From positions 186,001-250,000 of the forward strand of contig NZ_PXNN01000006.1 in assembly GCF_003007685.1 (NCBI RefSeq): 64,000 nt of DNA, in the 5' to 3' direction. This stretch comes from Marinobacter halophilus. Lineage in GTDB: Bacteria > Pseudomonadota > Gammaproteobacteria > Pseudomonadales > Oleiphilaceae. Position 1 is the stretch's first letter. Each line of letters begins with the position of its first letter. A model generated the notes under the pieces. The model was not told where the DNA came from. It did not search any database and was given only the letters and a program-made list of their open reading frames with translations. This document shows positions 34,750 to 43,519 of this stretch, one piece after another. A program made the position numbers and the translations under genes.

Positions 34750-37434
34750 ATGCGCGCCGATGTGTTCTCCCGCCCCCCCTTTACGTGCCGTCTCATAGGC
34801 CTGTCCCTGATTGCGTTGGCGGCGACCGGCTGCAAGACCGAAAAAGATCCCGACCAGCCAACCTTGCTTGGCGCTCCCCCGACCACGGCTTATCTGGGTG
34901 TTGAGTATTACTACAACTGGGGCGCTTATGGTGGCGAGAGCATTCTGGACTACGCCCTGACCAATGCGCCATCCTGGTTGGCACTGGAGGACACCAGCAA
35001 CAAAGCCCGCCAGGGTGTGATCATGCGCGGCGTGCCAGGGTTTTCTGGTGGTGCGCGCGGCGAGGCCGATCTCGGCAAAACCGAGAACATTGATATTGTC
35101 TCCACCGATGGCCGCATGTCCGGCTTTCAGCCCTTTGATATCGAGGTAAAGCGCAATGTGTTGTCGCTGGAGGCCCCGATGTTTGCCGAGGGTCAAAGTC
35201 CGGAGGTGTCAGACAGTTCTCGTGAGCGATGCGCTTTACCTGATTTGGAAACATTGGGTGAGCACGACTACAACATTGATCTGTATGAATCTGACGGCTC
35301 ATCGAATACCTCCAAATCGGTGACATCTGCAACCAATCGGGTGTTTGTCAAAGTGCTGCTTGATCAGCCCTCCGTCACCCGCGTCGCCGTTGCCTTCGAA
35401 TTACGCTCCGAATTTGATGCAAATGCCTGTGATGACGAACAAACGCCGCCGCACCAGAGCTGCGAATACAGCAGCAATAACCTGGGCCGGGCCATTATCG
35501 GTAACGACATCGTAGCCCGTGGCAGTGGCTCCGCGTTTCCCACGGACGAGGACGGCGACAAGCTCGACTACATCACATTATTCCAAAATGATCAGGGGGT
35601 GTATGACCATGGAGTCATCACCCTCGAACCGGGTATCACCGAGTGTTATATCCCCCTGGAAATCATTGATGACAAAATTCCTGAGCCTTCCGAACTTGCG
35701 CAACTCTATCTGACTGAAATCCGCACCGGCATTGCCTCTTTGGGTGCCTCCAACACCGAGGTACGTACTAACCTGACCATTCAGGACAACGAACCGGTGG
35801 TGTCCATTGAAACGATGAATGGCGGGCCCAGGGATACCCTGAACATCGGTAATAGCGGCAGCTATCGGGCTATTTTGTCGGGAGACCGCGAGGTGCCGGT
35901 CAGCGTCCGCCTGACTCAGGCGCAAGGCTCAACGGCTCGGTTGGGCACCGAGTTTGCCATTGAGCAGGAGGGCGTGGTGAACGCTACCCTGGAATTCCCG
36001 TTGGGCCGGGATGAGGTGCTCTTTGATATTCGTGTCGACGACGGCTATACCGCACCGGATGATCTTAACGACCGCTTTGCGCAACTGGCGGTTGATAATG
36101 TGTATCAGGCTGGCCGTGAGGGGTTTGCGCGGGGTGCAAGTGATAACTTGCTTCGGTTGAGCTTTAATCGCTTGTTTAAGCATCTGGGCTGGATAGACGG
36201 ATTTGTACCGACCGATTTCACGGTGGGCCATGGTGGCCGTTTATTTGTGGCCGGTTATGAGGGCAATCAAGTTCAGGTGCGGGTCTATGATCAGGCCGGC
36301 GATCCAGTGGGCAATACGGTTGCTGTCGCCACGCTCGCCACTGCAGCGCAGCCTGATGTCTTTGTTGATGTGGCAGAACGTCGGGTGGCCGAGGGCACTA
36401 CCCGGGTCACTCGGTACGAAATGGCCGTGGCCTTTTCGACCAATGAGGCTATCGGGGCTGGCGATGTTTCCGGCAGCACCAATAATGTAGTAACAGGGCT
36501 CTATCGCCTGCAGACTGGCGATGAATACCAGCTGCGCTGGGACGAACTGCATCGGATTGGCACATCTGGTGATGACAGGGTGCGCTGGGTCGGACTCAAT
36601 GCCGGTAGCGGGTATGTGGTGGTCGCCGGCGAAACCAATGGCACCTGGATAGGCGAGACTGCTGTTGGTGGTGTCGATGCCTTTCTCGCGCGGATCGACA
36701 GCCTGCCGGACGGCGAATCATTGGTGCCGACCCTTGTCTGGTCTCGCCAGGTCGGCTCCTCTGGTGACGACAGGGTCGTCGGCGGCAGTGTCAGTGGGGT
36801 GAGCCCGCTATTATTCGGGTCTGCTCCTGTATCTGTTGATGGCACGGCGGTTATTGGCCCGTTTTTCTTCGCCGGCAGTGCCAGTGGTTCGCCGACCGTG
36901 TATCAGGTTGGCGAAGACTCGTCCGAGATTCTCAAACATGGCTTCTACGGTGACGGCAGTGTCTGGCTGATTGGTGATGCCCCCCGGGATTATTCGGTCC
37001 AGGACAAAGCCGACGATGACACAGAGCTGATGCGTGCCCCGCTGGATAACCGGGCTGGTTTCGCGCTTGGTTACAGCACCAGTGGTGCCATTGGCACTGC
37101 GTTGATGGCCAAGGCCTTGAACGACAATGCCAGCGTCACGCTGAGCCAGGGTATGTTGTTTAATGGGGATATTGTGATTGCCGGCAACACCGATGGCGAG
37201 TTCGCGGAGGAGGTGGTGCAGCCGGGGGCCGGTCAGGGCATTCTTGCGCGCCTGAATCGCAGTGACGACGATGTGGCGTACCGTACCTGGCGCCGGCAGC
37301 TGGAAATCGGTGGTCTCAAGGTGATCCGGTTGAAAAACTATCGTGACGACGAAATCGTTGCGTTGGTTGATCGTAACGGCAACCGTGAGATCCGGGTATT
37401 CAGTCCGGAAGGCGAGTCGTTAACCTCTGACTGA
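34750..37434 (+). CDS. Large lipoprotein with beta-sandwich and propeller-like regions, function unknown
   Basis: The 894-residue product begins with a signal peptide ending in a lipobox-like LAATGC (Cys28); the residue after next is not Asp, which favours the outer membrane. Residues about 30-130 look like an Ig/cadherin-type fold. Residues about 190-450 contain two Calx-beta-like segments (acidic, ending LTIQDNEPVVSIE and LFDIRVDDGYTAPDDLNDRFAQL). Residues about 480-890 hold short repeats around (S/G)GDDRV and a VAGxTNG-like strand, suggestive of an SBBP beta-propeller. No enzyme motif is visible. It stands alone after ligA. A surface or calcium-binding role is inference only. Confidence 0.75.
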   Translation: MRADVFSRPPFTCRLIGLSLIALAATGCKTEKDPDQPTLLGAPPTTAYLGVEYYYNWGAYGGESILDYALTNAPSWLALEDTSNKARQGVIMRGVPGFSGGARGEADLGKTENIDIVSTDGRMSGFQPFDIEVKRNVLSLEAPMFAEGQSPEVSDSSRERCALPDLETLGEHDYNIDLYESDGSSNTSKSVTSATNRVFVKVLLDQPSVTRVAVAFELRSEFDANACDDEQTPPHQSCEYSSNNLGRAIIGNDIVARGSGSAFPTDEDGDKLDYITLFQNDQGVYDHGVITLEPGITECYIPLEIIDDKIPEPSELAQLYLTEIRTGIASLGASNTEVRTNLTIQDNEPVVSIETMNGGPRDTLNIGNSGSYRAILSGDREVPVSVRLTQAQGSTARLGTEFAIEQEGVVNATLEFPLGRDEVLFDIRVDDGYTAPDDLNDRFAQLAVDNVYQAGREGFARGASDNLLRLSFNRLFKHLGWIDGFVPTDFTVGHGGRLFVAGYEGNQVQVRVYDQAGDPVGNTVAVATLATAAQPDVFVDVAERRVAEGTTRVTRYEMAVAFSTNEAIGAGDVSGSTNNVVTGLYRLQTGDEYQLRWDELHRIGTSGDDRVRWVGLNAGSGYVVVAGETNGTWIGETAVGGVDAFLARIDSLPDGESLVPTLVWSRQVGSSGDDRVVGGSVSGVSPLLFGSAPVSVDGTAVIGPFFFAGSASGSPTVYQVGEDSSEILKHGFYGDGSVWLIGDAPRDYSVQDKADDDTELMRAPLDNRAGFALGYSTSGAIGTALMAKALNDNASVTLSQGMLFNGDIVIAGNTDGEFAEEVVQPGAGQGILARLNRSDDDVAYRTWRRQLEIGGLKVIRLKNYRDDEIVALVDRNGNREIRVFSPEGESLTSD

Positions 37435-37453
37435 ATGAGATCTGGTGCCGGGG

Positions 37454-38086
37454 CTATACAGAGCCTTCGTGTCGTCCGGCGCTGGCATAGAGCTTGAGGT
37501 AATCGGTGCTGGTGACGATGCCGAAGGGCTTGCCGTCAGCATCGATGACCAGTGCTGCATTGAGCTGGTGGGCGAGCATCAGTCGCGCCAGCTGATGAGC
37601 ATCGGTTTCCGGTGAGGCGGTCAGAAAGGCGGGCAACTCGATGTGGGTGAGGATTTGTTCCATGGCATCAGAGCCATGCTCATGCAGCCAGGTCAGCAGC
37701 CAGCGAAGGTCAATGAGTCCTGCAACATTTTTTTCTGCCATGATCACCAGGTGGTGAATGCCGTTATCCTCCATGCTGGACATAGCATCGGCGACAGACG
37801 CAGTGGCTGGGACCGAATACAGCGCCGGTGAGCAGATACCCGAGACGGGCAGGTAAATTCGCTCCTCCATTCTTTCGCCGGCAGCGGCCGCCCCATACTC
37901 CTGAAGGGCACGGTGACGGCCGCTGTTTGCTGCCTGTTGGAACTCGGCGTCGGTTGCTTCGCTGTGGCCCGCTGAAATAGCGCCAGATTCGGTCAGCTCG
38001 GTAACGTTACCCACCCTGCGGCTGCGGAACGCTTCTGGTAACCGGGTTCCAATAGGTCGGCCCGGTTCACTGACAAAAATGGACAT
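37454..38086 (-). CDS. CBS-domain protein
   Basis: The 210-residue soluble protein has about 75 unconserved, partly disordered residues and then two CBS motifs (VSGICSPALYSVPATASVADAMSSMEDNGIHHLVIM and a second ending NAALVIDADGKPFGIVTSTDYLKL). CBS pairs bind adenine nucleotides or c-di-AMP-like ligands and regulate partner proteins. There is no attached effector domain and no functional partner next to it. It sits between the convergent end of the lipoprotein gene and the end of mnmC. Confidence 0.88.
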   Translation of the reverse strand: MSIFVSEPGRPIGTRLPEAFRSRRVGNVTELTESGAISAGHSEATDAEFQQAANSGRHRALQEYGAAAAGERMEERIYLPVSGICSPALYSVPATASVADAMSSMEDNGIHHLVIMAEKNVAGLIDLRWLLTWLHEHGSDAMEQILTHIELPAFLTASPETDAHQLARLMLAHQLNAALVIDADGKPFGIVTSTDYLKLYASAGRHEGSV

Positions 38087-38198
38087 TGCACTACCCCTCG
38101 ACTTTGACTACTGCAATTATCGTCAGCAGAGCTCACTATTTAAACGTAACGGCCGAATATAGCCAGACTATAGGTCCAGTGTATTACGTCAAGGTAAG

Positions 38199-40070
38199 CT
38201 AGGTCCGGTACAGACGTCCCGTTTCGAGCCGCTTGGCAAGCCGCTTGGACAAACATCTGGGCTGATTGGTAATCATGTCTGTCAGATATTCTGCCAGCAA
38301 CGGCGCCCATACCAGGCCTTTGCTGCCCAGTCCCGTCATCAGATAGATACCGTCAACCGGATCGCCAGTTTTGTCATGCAGCAGGCCGGCGACCGGTTGA
38401 TAGTCGTGGGTGGTGCAGCGGAAGGCAACACGGCCTTCGAGTTGGTCTGCGTCCAGCGTATTGTCGATACTGACGGCGGGCAGCATAGCGGTCACCTCTT
38501 CAAGGTTTTGCTGGTTGCTGATGGTGGTCGGTGTCGGGTTGTCGTCTCTCAGGTCGAAGGTGGCGCCAGTGGTCGCATGTCCGCCATTGACGGGGTTCAG
38601 GTATTTTGTCCCGCAAATGACCGTGCGGGGTAAGTTGAATCGTGGTGCCGGTAATTGAGTGGTTTGGCCCCGGATCGGCTTCAATCGGAGCTCTCCCGGT
38701 ACCGGTACCAGTTTGGCGGCCTCATGACCGCCTGCAATCACGACCTTAGCAATCTGCCGGTCTTCGCCTTTGCTGTTGCGGATACTCCACTGGCTGTTGC
38801 AGGGCTGAATGCTGGCGATCTGGTAATTGAAGCGAGTTTCGATCAGTGGATGGTCGGCAAGTTGCTGACAAGCGGTGGCGGGGGCCAGCCAGCCAGAGCC
38901 AGGAAACCATAGTCCGGGGTGTTCGATGGCAATGCCGGCGAGTTCTGTTGCCTGGCGGGCATCCACCGGACGCATCAGGTCGCTGGGGTAAGTATTGCGT
39001 TCACAAAAGCGGCGCTGGCGATCAACTTCCTGGGGGCTGCTGGCCAGTTGTAAGAGCCCGGTTGGGTGCCAGAAATCCGACTGCCAGGCGCCATAATAGC
39101 GCTGGCTGAAGCTGAGTGCCGTGGCTGCAAGCTCTGTCTGTGCGTTGTATTCCACACCAAGTTTCACGTAAAGCGCGCCTTGGGGGTTGCCAGAGGCGGC
39201 GGAGCCGGGCTTTTCGGCTTGATCAATCAATAATACGGAAATGCCACGCTCAGCCAGATTACGGGCCAGCAGAGTGCCTGCAATGCCTGCACCGATAACG
39301 GCCACCTGGTCAACGGAGGGGCTTGCTTCACCAAGCATTTCTGCAGTAAACCGTCCGGCCAGCATATCCCGTTTATGATCAAAGCCTCCCAGTATCTTCA
39401 TATCGAATCCGGCATCTGCCAGGACACGGCGCACCTGACTGACGGCCGTGAAGGTGGTCAGCGTGGTGCCGGTTTTACTGTGTTTGGCAATCTGTTTAAT
39501 GGTTTCACTGTGCCACATGGCCGGATTCTGTGACGGCGAAAATCCATCCAGAAACCAGGCGTCGGCGGTGAATGTGAGGTCTTGCCAAGCGTTCAAGACA
39601 TCGCCGAAATACAGCGTCAGACGAATCTTGCCACCGGCAAGAATGAGTCGATGCGTGCCGCTAATCAGGGACGGGTAGTGTGCGATCAGCTCGGCGGCCT
39701 GATGATTGAGTTCAGGCCAGTGCGACAGAGCCTTTTCAAGATCCGTGCGGGTGAGGGGGTAGCGCTCAACGGACACAAAATGAAGTATGGCGTTGTCATT
39801 GGCAGGTCTTTGAGCCAGCCATTCCAACCAGGTGGTCAGAAAGTTCAGGCCCGTGCCAAAGCCAGTTTCGGCGACCACAAAATGACCGAGTGAGGGCACT
39901 TGCCGAAAGCGCTCCGGCAGGTGGCTGGGACCAATGAACACATGCCGGGATTCCGCTAATCCGTTGTCCCGATTGAAGTACACATCCCCAAATCGGACGG
40001 ATTCTGGTACATCGTCATGCCAGGTCAGTTCTGCCGGTTCCATTGCCGGCGGCAGGGGCCTTTCGTGCAT
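38199..40070 (-). CDS. mnmC: Bifunctional tRNA 5-methylaminomethyl-2-thiouridine biosynthesis protein MnmC
   Basis: The 623-residue enzyme finishes mnm5s2U34 in tRNA. The N-terminal half (about 1-240) is the SAM-dependent methyltransferase (AETGFGTGLNFLTTW and DAWFLDGFSPSQNP); the C-terminal half is the FAD-dependent oxidase that removes the carboxymethyl group (VAVIGAGIAGTLLARNLAERG, then SAASGNPQGALYVKL). Length is slightly under the E. coli protein (668). It lies 5 bases after the cyclophilin gene, so the two are probably co-transcribed. Confidence 0.95.
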   Translation of the reverse strand: MHERPLPPAMEPAELTWHDDVPESVRFGDVYFNRDNGLAESRHVFIGPSHLPERFRQVPSLGHFVVAETGFGTGLNFLTTWLEWLAQRPANDNAILHFVSVERYPLTRTDLEKALSHWPELNHQAAELIAHYPSLISGTHRLILAGGKIRLTLYFGDVLNAWQDLTFTADAWFLDGFSPSQNPAMWHSETIKQIAKHSKTGTTLTTFTAVSQVRRVLADAGFDMKILGGFDHKRDMLAGRFTAEMLGEASPSVDQVAVIGAGIAGTLLARNLAERGISVLLIDQAEKPGSAASGNPQGALYVKLGVEYNAQTELAATALSFSQRYYGAWQSDFWHPTGLLQLASSPQEVDRQRRFCERNTYPSDLMRPVDARQATELAGIAIEHPGLWFPGSGWLAPATACQQLADHPLIETRFNYQIASIQPCNSQWSIRNSKGEDRQIAKVVIAGGHEAAKLVPVPGELRLKPIRGQTTQLPAPRFNLPRTVICGTKYLNPVNGGHATTGATFDLRDDNPTPTTISNQQNLEEVTAMLPAVSIDNTLDADQLEGRVAFRCTTHDYQPVAGLLHDKTGDPVDGIYLMTGLGSKGLVWAPLLAEYLTDMITNQPRCLSKRLAKRLETGRLYRT

Positions 40071-40075
40071 AGCTG

Positions 40076-40672
40076 TCAGTCTTCAGAGGTAACCATAGAA
40101 ACGCTTTCAATAATCACATGCTGGAGCGGCACATCGGCCATGCCCTGCCTGTGACCGGTTGGTGCGGCGGCAATGCGATCAACAACGCCCATGCCGTCAG
40201 TGACTTTACCGAAAACAGCATAACCGGCACCGCGAACACCGACATTCAGGAAGTCATTCTGCGCTAAGTTGATAAAGAACTGTGAGGTTGCGGAATCGGG
40301 TGCGTTGGTGCGGGCCATGGCAACGGTGCCGCGCAGATTTGGCAGGGTAGCCACCCCCTCATTCACGATGGGTGCTTTGGTGGGCTTGCGCGACATTTTC
40401 TCATCGAAACCGCCGCCCTGAATCATGAACCCGGCAATAACCCGATGAAACACCGTGCCGTCGTAAAATCCGTCGTTAACGTAGCTAATGAAGTTGTCAA
40501 CGGTTTTGGGCGCGACATCCGGGCGCAGCTCCAGCTCAAAGGCACCCTCTGAGGTGACGAATCGGACTTTAGGCAGTTCGTCAGCATGGGCGGTCGTGGG
40601 CACCAGTAGGGCGAACATGATGGCAAACAGGACAGGCATCACAGTTGACGAGAATTTTACGGAATTTGTCAT
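40076..40672 (-). CDS. Periplasmic peptidyl-prolyl cis-trans isomerase (cyclophilin)
   Basis: The product (198 residues from the ATG at 40672) starts with a signal peptide ending PTTAHA. The cyclophilin core follows, with [15 protein letters not shown] (catalytic Arg) and [21 protein letters not shown], so it is a PpiA-like folding catalyst for exported proteins. An upstream GTG at 40687 would add five residues; neither start has a clear Shine-Dalgarno. Upstream of mnmC and divergent from the MshEN gene. Confidence 0.9.
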   Translation of the reverse strand: MTNSVKFSSTVMPVLFAIMFALLVPTTAHADELPKVRFVTSEGAFELELRPDVAPKTVDNFISYVNDGFYDGTVFHRVIAGFMIQGGGFDEKMSRKPTKAPIVNEGVATLPNLRGTVAMARTNAPDSATSQFFINLAQNDFLNVGVRGAGYAVFGKVTDGMGVVDRIAAAPTGHRQGMADVPLQHVIIESVSMVTSED

Positions 40673-40875
40673 TTCAGAAGCGCTCACAATGTCAGTTGTC
40701 GTTAGGAATCCTGAGATAATCCGGTTAAAACAAAATAGTCGAAGATCTTAACAGATCCTTACCGCAATGAGGGTAATCGGAACAGCATGCACGAGAGTAG
40801 TGAGCTACTCTTGAAGCAATCTAACGATACCGGGCCGGGTTGTACGGTGATCACTGTGAACGCAGGAGTAGTCTA

Positions 40876-41625
40876 GTGAGAATCCGTAAGGGGTTTGAAG
40901 AAAAGTCCCGGCTTGGCCGGCTGTTGATCAATCGCGGGTATCTGTCTGAAGGGCAGCTCGATGAGGCCTTGCTGGCGCAGCGGCAGTCCGGCCAGCGGCT
41001 GGGTGAAGTGCTGGTTGCATCTGGCTGGGTGTCTGAAAAAGAACTGCACCGTGTACTCAAGCACCAAGCCCGCTACCGCAATGCGGCCGCCCTCGTGACC
41101 ATGGTTACTCTGCCTTTCCAGCCGCTGGTTTCACTGGCGTCGACCAACACCAACGCTGCCAATATGCCCATTGAAGCGGGTGAGCTCTACGAGAAAGGCG
41201 GTTTTGCCCCGATGTCAGAGCATGAGATGGCGGACGTGGTGGCCCGGAGCAATGTGGGATTGTTGGCCCGAATCGACTCTGTTGCGACCATGCCGGATAT
41301 TGCCAACCAGGGCGATGTTACCGATTTGGAGGTTGCTGGCCTGGATGCTGTAGAAGGTATCAAGCTGGCGGCAAATATCTTCGTGCCTGTGCTCAGCTTC
41401 CTGGATTCAGATCTGACCATCTCTGGCGTCTATTACCGGGAGGGAGAGCCCCGGTATTCAATTCATGAGGATGGCGCACTGCGGCTTGCCTTTCCTGAAA
41501 GAATCGAAGAAATCCGTATGGACAACATTCGGGTCAGCGGCGATCAAAGCCCGGCATTGGGAAACGTCAGCCTGCATAATATCCGTTTCCACCCGGATTC
41601 GCAGATGACTATTCATACCCGGTAA
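40876..41625 (+). CDS. Orphan MshEN-domain protein, candidate c-di-GMP receptor
   Basis: The 249-residue product begins with two 24-residue copies of the MshEN motif, residues 12-35 and 41-64, separated by exactly five residues; each starts RLG and has Gly at position 10, Leu at 17 and 21 and a final Gln, as in high-affinity c-di-GMP-binding MshEN domains. The first copy has Tyr where an aliphatic is usual at position 11. A hydrophobic stretch (about 70-89) follows, then 160 residues of unknown, beta-rich sequence (DLTISGVYY..., MDNIRVSG, LHNIRFHP). There is no ATPase or kinase domain. The GTG at 40876 has GCAGGAG 7 bases upstream; an in-frame TTG at 40840 is less likely. It faces flgN across a shared terminator. 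Confidence 0.82.
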   Translation: MRIRKGFEEKSRLGRLLINRGYLSEGQLDEALLAQRQSGQRLGEVLVASGWVSEKELHRVLKHQARYRNAAALVTMVTLPFQPLVSLASTNTNAANMPIEAGELYEKGGFAPMSEHEMADVVARSNVGLLARIDSVATMPDIANQGDVTDLEVAGLDAVEGIKLAANIFVPVLSFLDSDLTISGVYYREGEPRYSIHEDGALRLAFPERIEEIRMDNIRVSGDQSPALGNVSLHNIRFHPDSQMTIHTR

Positions 41626-41637
41626 CACAACGGTTAC

Positions 41638-41680
41638 ACCAACAAAAACGCCCGGAACAGATCCGGGCGTTTTTGTTGGT
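41638..41680. terminator. Bidirectional terminator between MshEN gene and flgN
   Basis: A perfect 19-bp stem (ACCAACAAAAACGCCCGGA and its complement) around a 5-base loop, with A- and T-runs on either side, so it works for both convergent units. Confidence 0.93.
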
Positions 41681-41690
41681 GTCTGGCTTG

Positions 41691-42161
41691 TCAGGCGCTG
41701 GCAAGAATGGTTCGGTTGGCAACGCCAGTCTGTTCGCCTTTGGCACCGTAAAGTTTTTGCTGGGCAGAGGCGCCACGGAATATGTCGGTCAACCTGTTGA
41801 GGCGCTTTTGCAGATGCCCGACCACCCGACCGTTGTTCTGGTTCAGACCCTGGCAGGTGCGTAGTTTTTGTTCCGCTGCTTTCCACAATTGATACAGATC
41901 TTCCTCGCCACTGGCACGGATAAATCGTGAAGGCTCTCCGGCATCCGGACGATAGCCGATGCTGACCAGCAGCCGAATTTTCTGTTTGGCGCGTTCGCGG
42001 ATTTCGCCCAGAATGGCGTTTTTCTCAGTGGTAATGCCTTGCAGCGGTTTGATATCCGACGAGGACAGAACTTCTTTTTCCTGAGAAAGCACACCCGCCA
42101 GGGTTTCCAGCTGGCGGATATCTGTTGAGAGGAGGGTCTTCAGTTCATCGATGGCAGCCAT
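41691..42161 (-). CDS. flgN: Flagellar export chaperone FlgN
   Basis: The 156-residue, all-helical product (long heptad-bearing helices at about 1-60 and 90-130) fits FlgN, the cytosolic chaperone for hook-filament junction proteins FlgK and FlgL. Sequence conservation is low in this family, so the call rests on helical content, length and location 7 bases after flgM. Transcribed from the sigma-28 promoter before flgM. Confidence 0.85.
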   Translation of the reverse strand: MAAIDELKTLLSTDIRQLETLAGVLSQEKEVLSSSDIKPLQGITTEKNAILGEIRERAKQKIRLLVSIGYRPDAGEPSRFIRASGEEDLYQLWKAAEQKLRTCQGLNQNNGRVVGHLQKRLNRLTDIFRGASAQQKLYGAKGEQTGVANRTILASA

Positions 42162-42168
42162 AATTTAC

Positions 42169-42495
42169 TCACCCAAAAATGCTTTTATCCATCTCAAGCA
42201 TTTTCTGGGCCAGTTTCTCTGCATCAATCTTGTAGCTGCCATCTTCCAGAGCTGAACGGATTTGCGCGATGCGGTCATCGTCCATCTCCGGGTAATCACC
42301 CAGCTTCTGCTCCAGCTGTTTCAGATTTTTGGCTTGATTGCTGAGGCTGACATTCTCACCGCGGGCCGCTGGGCTCTGTGCCTTGGCCTGATCGGCGGCT
42401 GGTGATGGTGTGCTCTGACTGCCGGATGATTTATCAGCGGTCGTTCTGGTGGTGTTGACCTGGCCTGGGCCAATTCCATTTAAGTCAACTGACAT
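42169..42495 (-). CDS. flgM: Negative regulator of flagellin synthesis (anti-sigma-28) FlgM
   Basis: The 108-residue protein holds FliA (sigma-28) inactive until the hook is complete and FlgM is exported. The disordered N-terminus (MSVDLNGIGPGQVN, Ser/Thr/Ala rich) and the C-terminal FliA-binding helices (RIAQIRSALEDGSYKIDAEKLAQKML) are typical. A sigma-28 promoter lies just upstream, giving the usual feedback loop. Confidence 0.93.
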   Translation of the reverse strand: MSVDLNGIGPGQVNTTRTTADKSSGSQSTPSPAADQAKAQSPAARGENVSLSNQAKNLKQLEQKLGDYPEMDDDRIAQIRSALEDGSYKIDAEKLAQKMLEMDKSIFG

Positions 42496-42556
42496 AAGAT
42501 TACCTGCTTGCCTGTGGCCACTGAAGTGACAGTGGCAGATTCGGGTTTATATCGTT

Positions 42557-42583
42557 CTATCGGCAGCGTATCGCCAACCTTTA
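42557..42583 (-). promoter_or_regulatory. Sigma-28 (FliA) promoter of flgMN
   Basis: On the minus strand TAAAGGTT (42583-42576), an 11-base spacer, then GCCGATAG (42564-42557). This nearly equals the FliA consensus TAAAGTTT-N11-GCCGATAA and lies 62 bases before flgM. Confidence 0.88.
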
Positions 42584-42625
42584 GAGAAACTAGGAAATAT
42601 TTTGCCGGTCGGTGAAAGTTTGCCG

Positions 42626-43333
42626 CTACATCGGGATTTCAACCCGACCGGGTGCAGTTACCGTTGCCCTGACGGTGCGCGAAGATCGAAGATTTTCAAC
42701 CAATACCTGCTCGCCAACGCTGGCGCTGGCAAGGGCTTTACCTCGTGAACTGACGGAAAACACCGTTGATTTTGCCATAATGATAACATGATCGCCCCGT
42801 TCAATTGCATTGGGGGCCTCGAGCAGGTCGGGCGTGATGGGTGAGCCCGCGTTGACCGGTCGGCGCACCAACATGCCGGATATCTGCTCCGGGTCCGTCA
42901 GAATGCCGCGCCTGCTGGCATTGATCTGTATCTGTCTTTCCTGCAGGACGGTGGCGGTTAGGCGCTCTCCCCGGGCAAGAGGCCGGGCTGCGACCAGCGC
43001 CGGGCCGTGCACTTCGACAGAGCTTGTGACATACATGCGCCAGGGCCGCTCGCCTGAGCAGGATACCAGCACCGACGGTGACGTGGTGCTCAGTGGGTCA
43101 GTGGTGAAGGTGGTTTCAAGAGGGCTATTACATGCCGCCAGGGTCAACCGGCTATCGATGTTGCCAACGGTAAACCTGACATCCAGGTTCTGTAGCGCCT
43201 GCTGTTCGGCCCAGGCTTCAATAAAGCCAGCAGCGGCGTCACGAATCTGACTTGAGGTCGTTGCTGCGGCAACAGTGTTCAGCGCGGTTGTAAACAGGCA
43301 AATAGTCGCTAAAAAGAGGGTTCGCATCTGCAC
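42626..43333 (-). CDS. flgA: Flagellar basal body P-ring formation protein FlgA
   Basis: The 235-residue periplasmic chaperone helps FlgI assemble the P ring. It has a Sec signal peptide (cut after NTVAAA) and a C-terminal SAF domain (VAARPLARGERLTATVL... GDHVIIMAKSTVFSVSSRGKALASASVGE). It is separated from flgM by 130 bases that hold the sigma-28 promoter, and is divergent from cheV. Confidence 0.93.
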   Translation of the reverse strand: MQMRTLFLATICLFTTALNTVAAATTSSQIRDAAAGFIEAWAEQQALQNLDVRFTVGNIDSRLTLAACNSPLETTFTTDPLSTTSPSVLVSCSGERPWRMYVTSSVEVHGPALVAARPLARGERLTATVLQERQIQINASRRGILTDPEQISGMLVRRPVNAGSPITPDLLEAPNAIERGDHVIIMAKSTVFSVSSRGKALASASVGEQVLVENLRSSRTVRATVTAPGRVEIPM

Positions 43334-43379
43334 GGCTTTGTCCTATGCTGTCTGTTAGGCACATTAGTGCGAATTCGCC

Positions 43380-43406
43380 TAAGGAAACGGAAGTTCGGGC
43401 CGTTAA
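43380..43406 (+). promoter_or_regulatory. Candidate sigma-28 promoter of cheV-cheR
   Basis: TAAGGAAA (43380-43387), an 11-base spacer and GCCGTTAA (43399-43406). The -10 matches the FliA consensus at seven of eight positions, the -35 at only four. It lies about 113 bases before cheV. Confidence 0.5.
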
Positions 43407-43519
43407 CACTTTATAGGGTTCGGGGCGTCAATGTTTTGGTCCCGATTCGCGAAAACAGTGTGTTTCGCAGTGATTCAGCAAATTCTGTGCCGGTTTCGGC
43501 ATGCCAGGAGTAGACGGTT

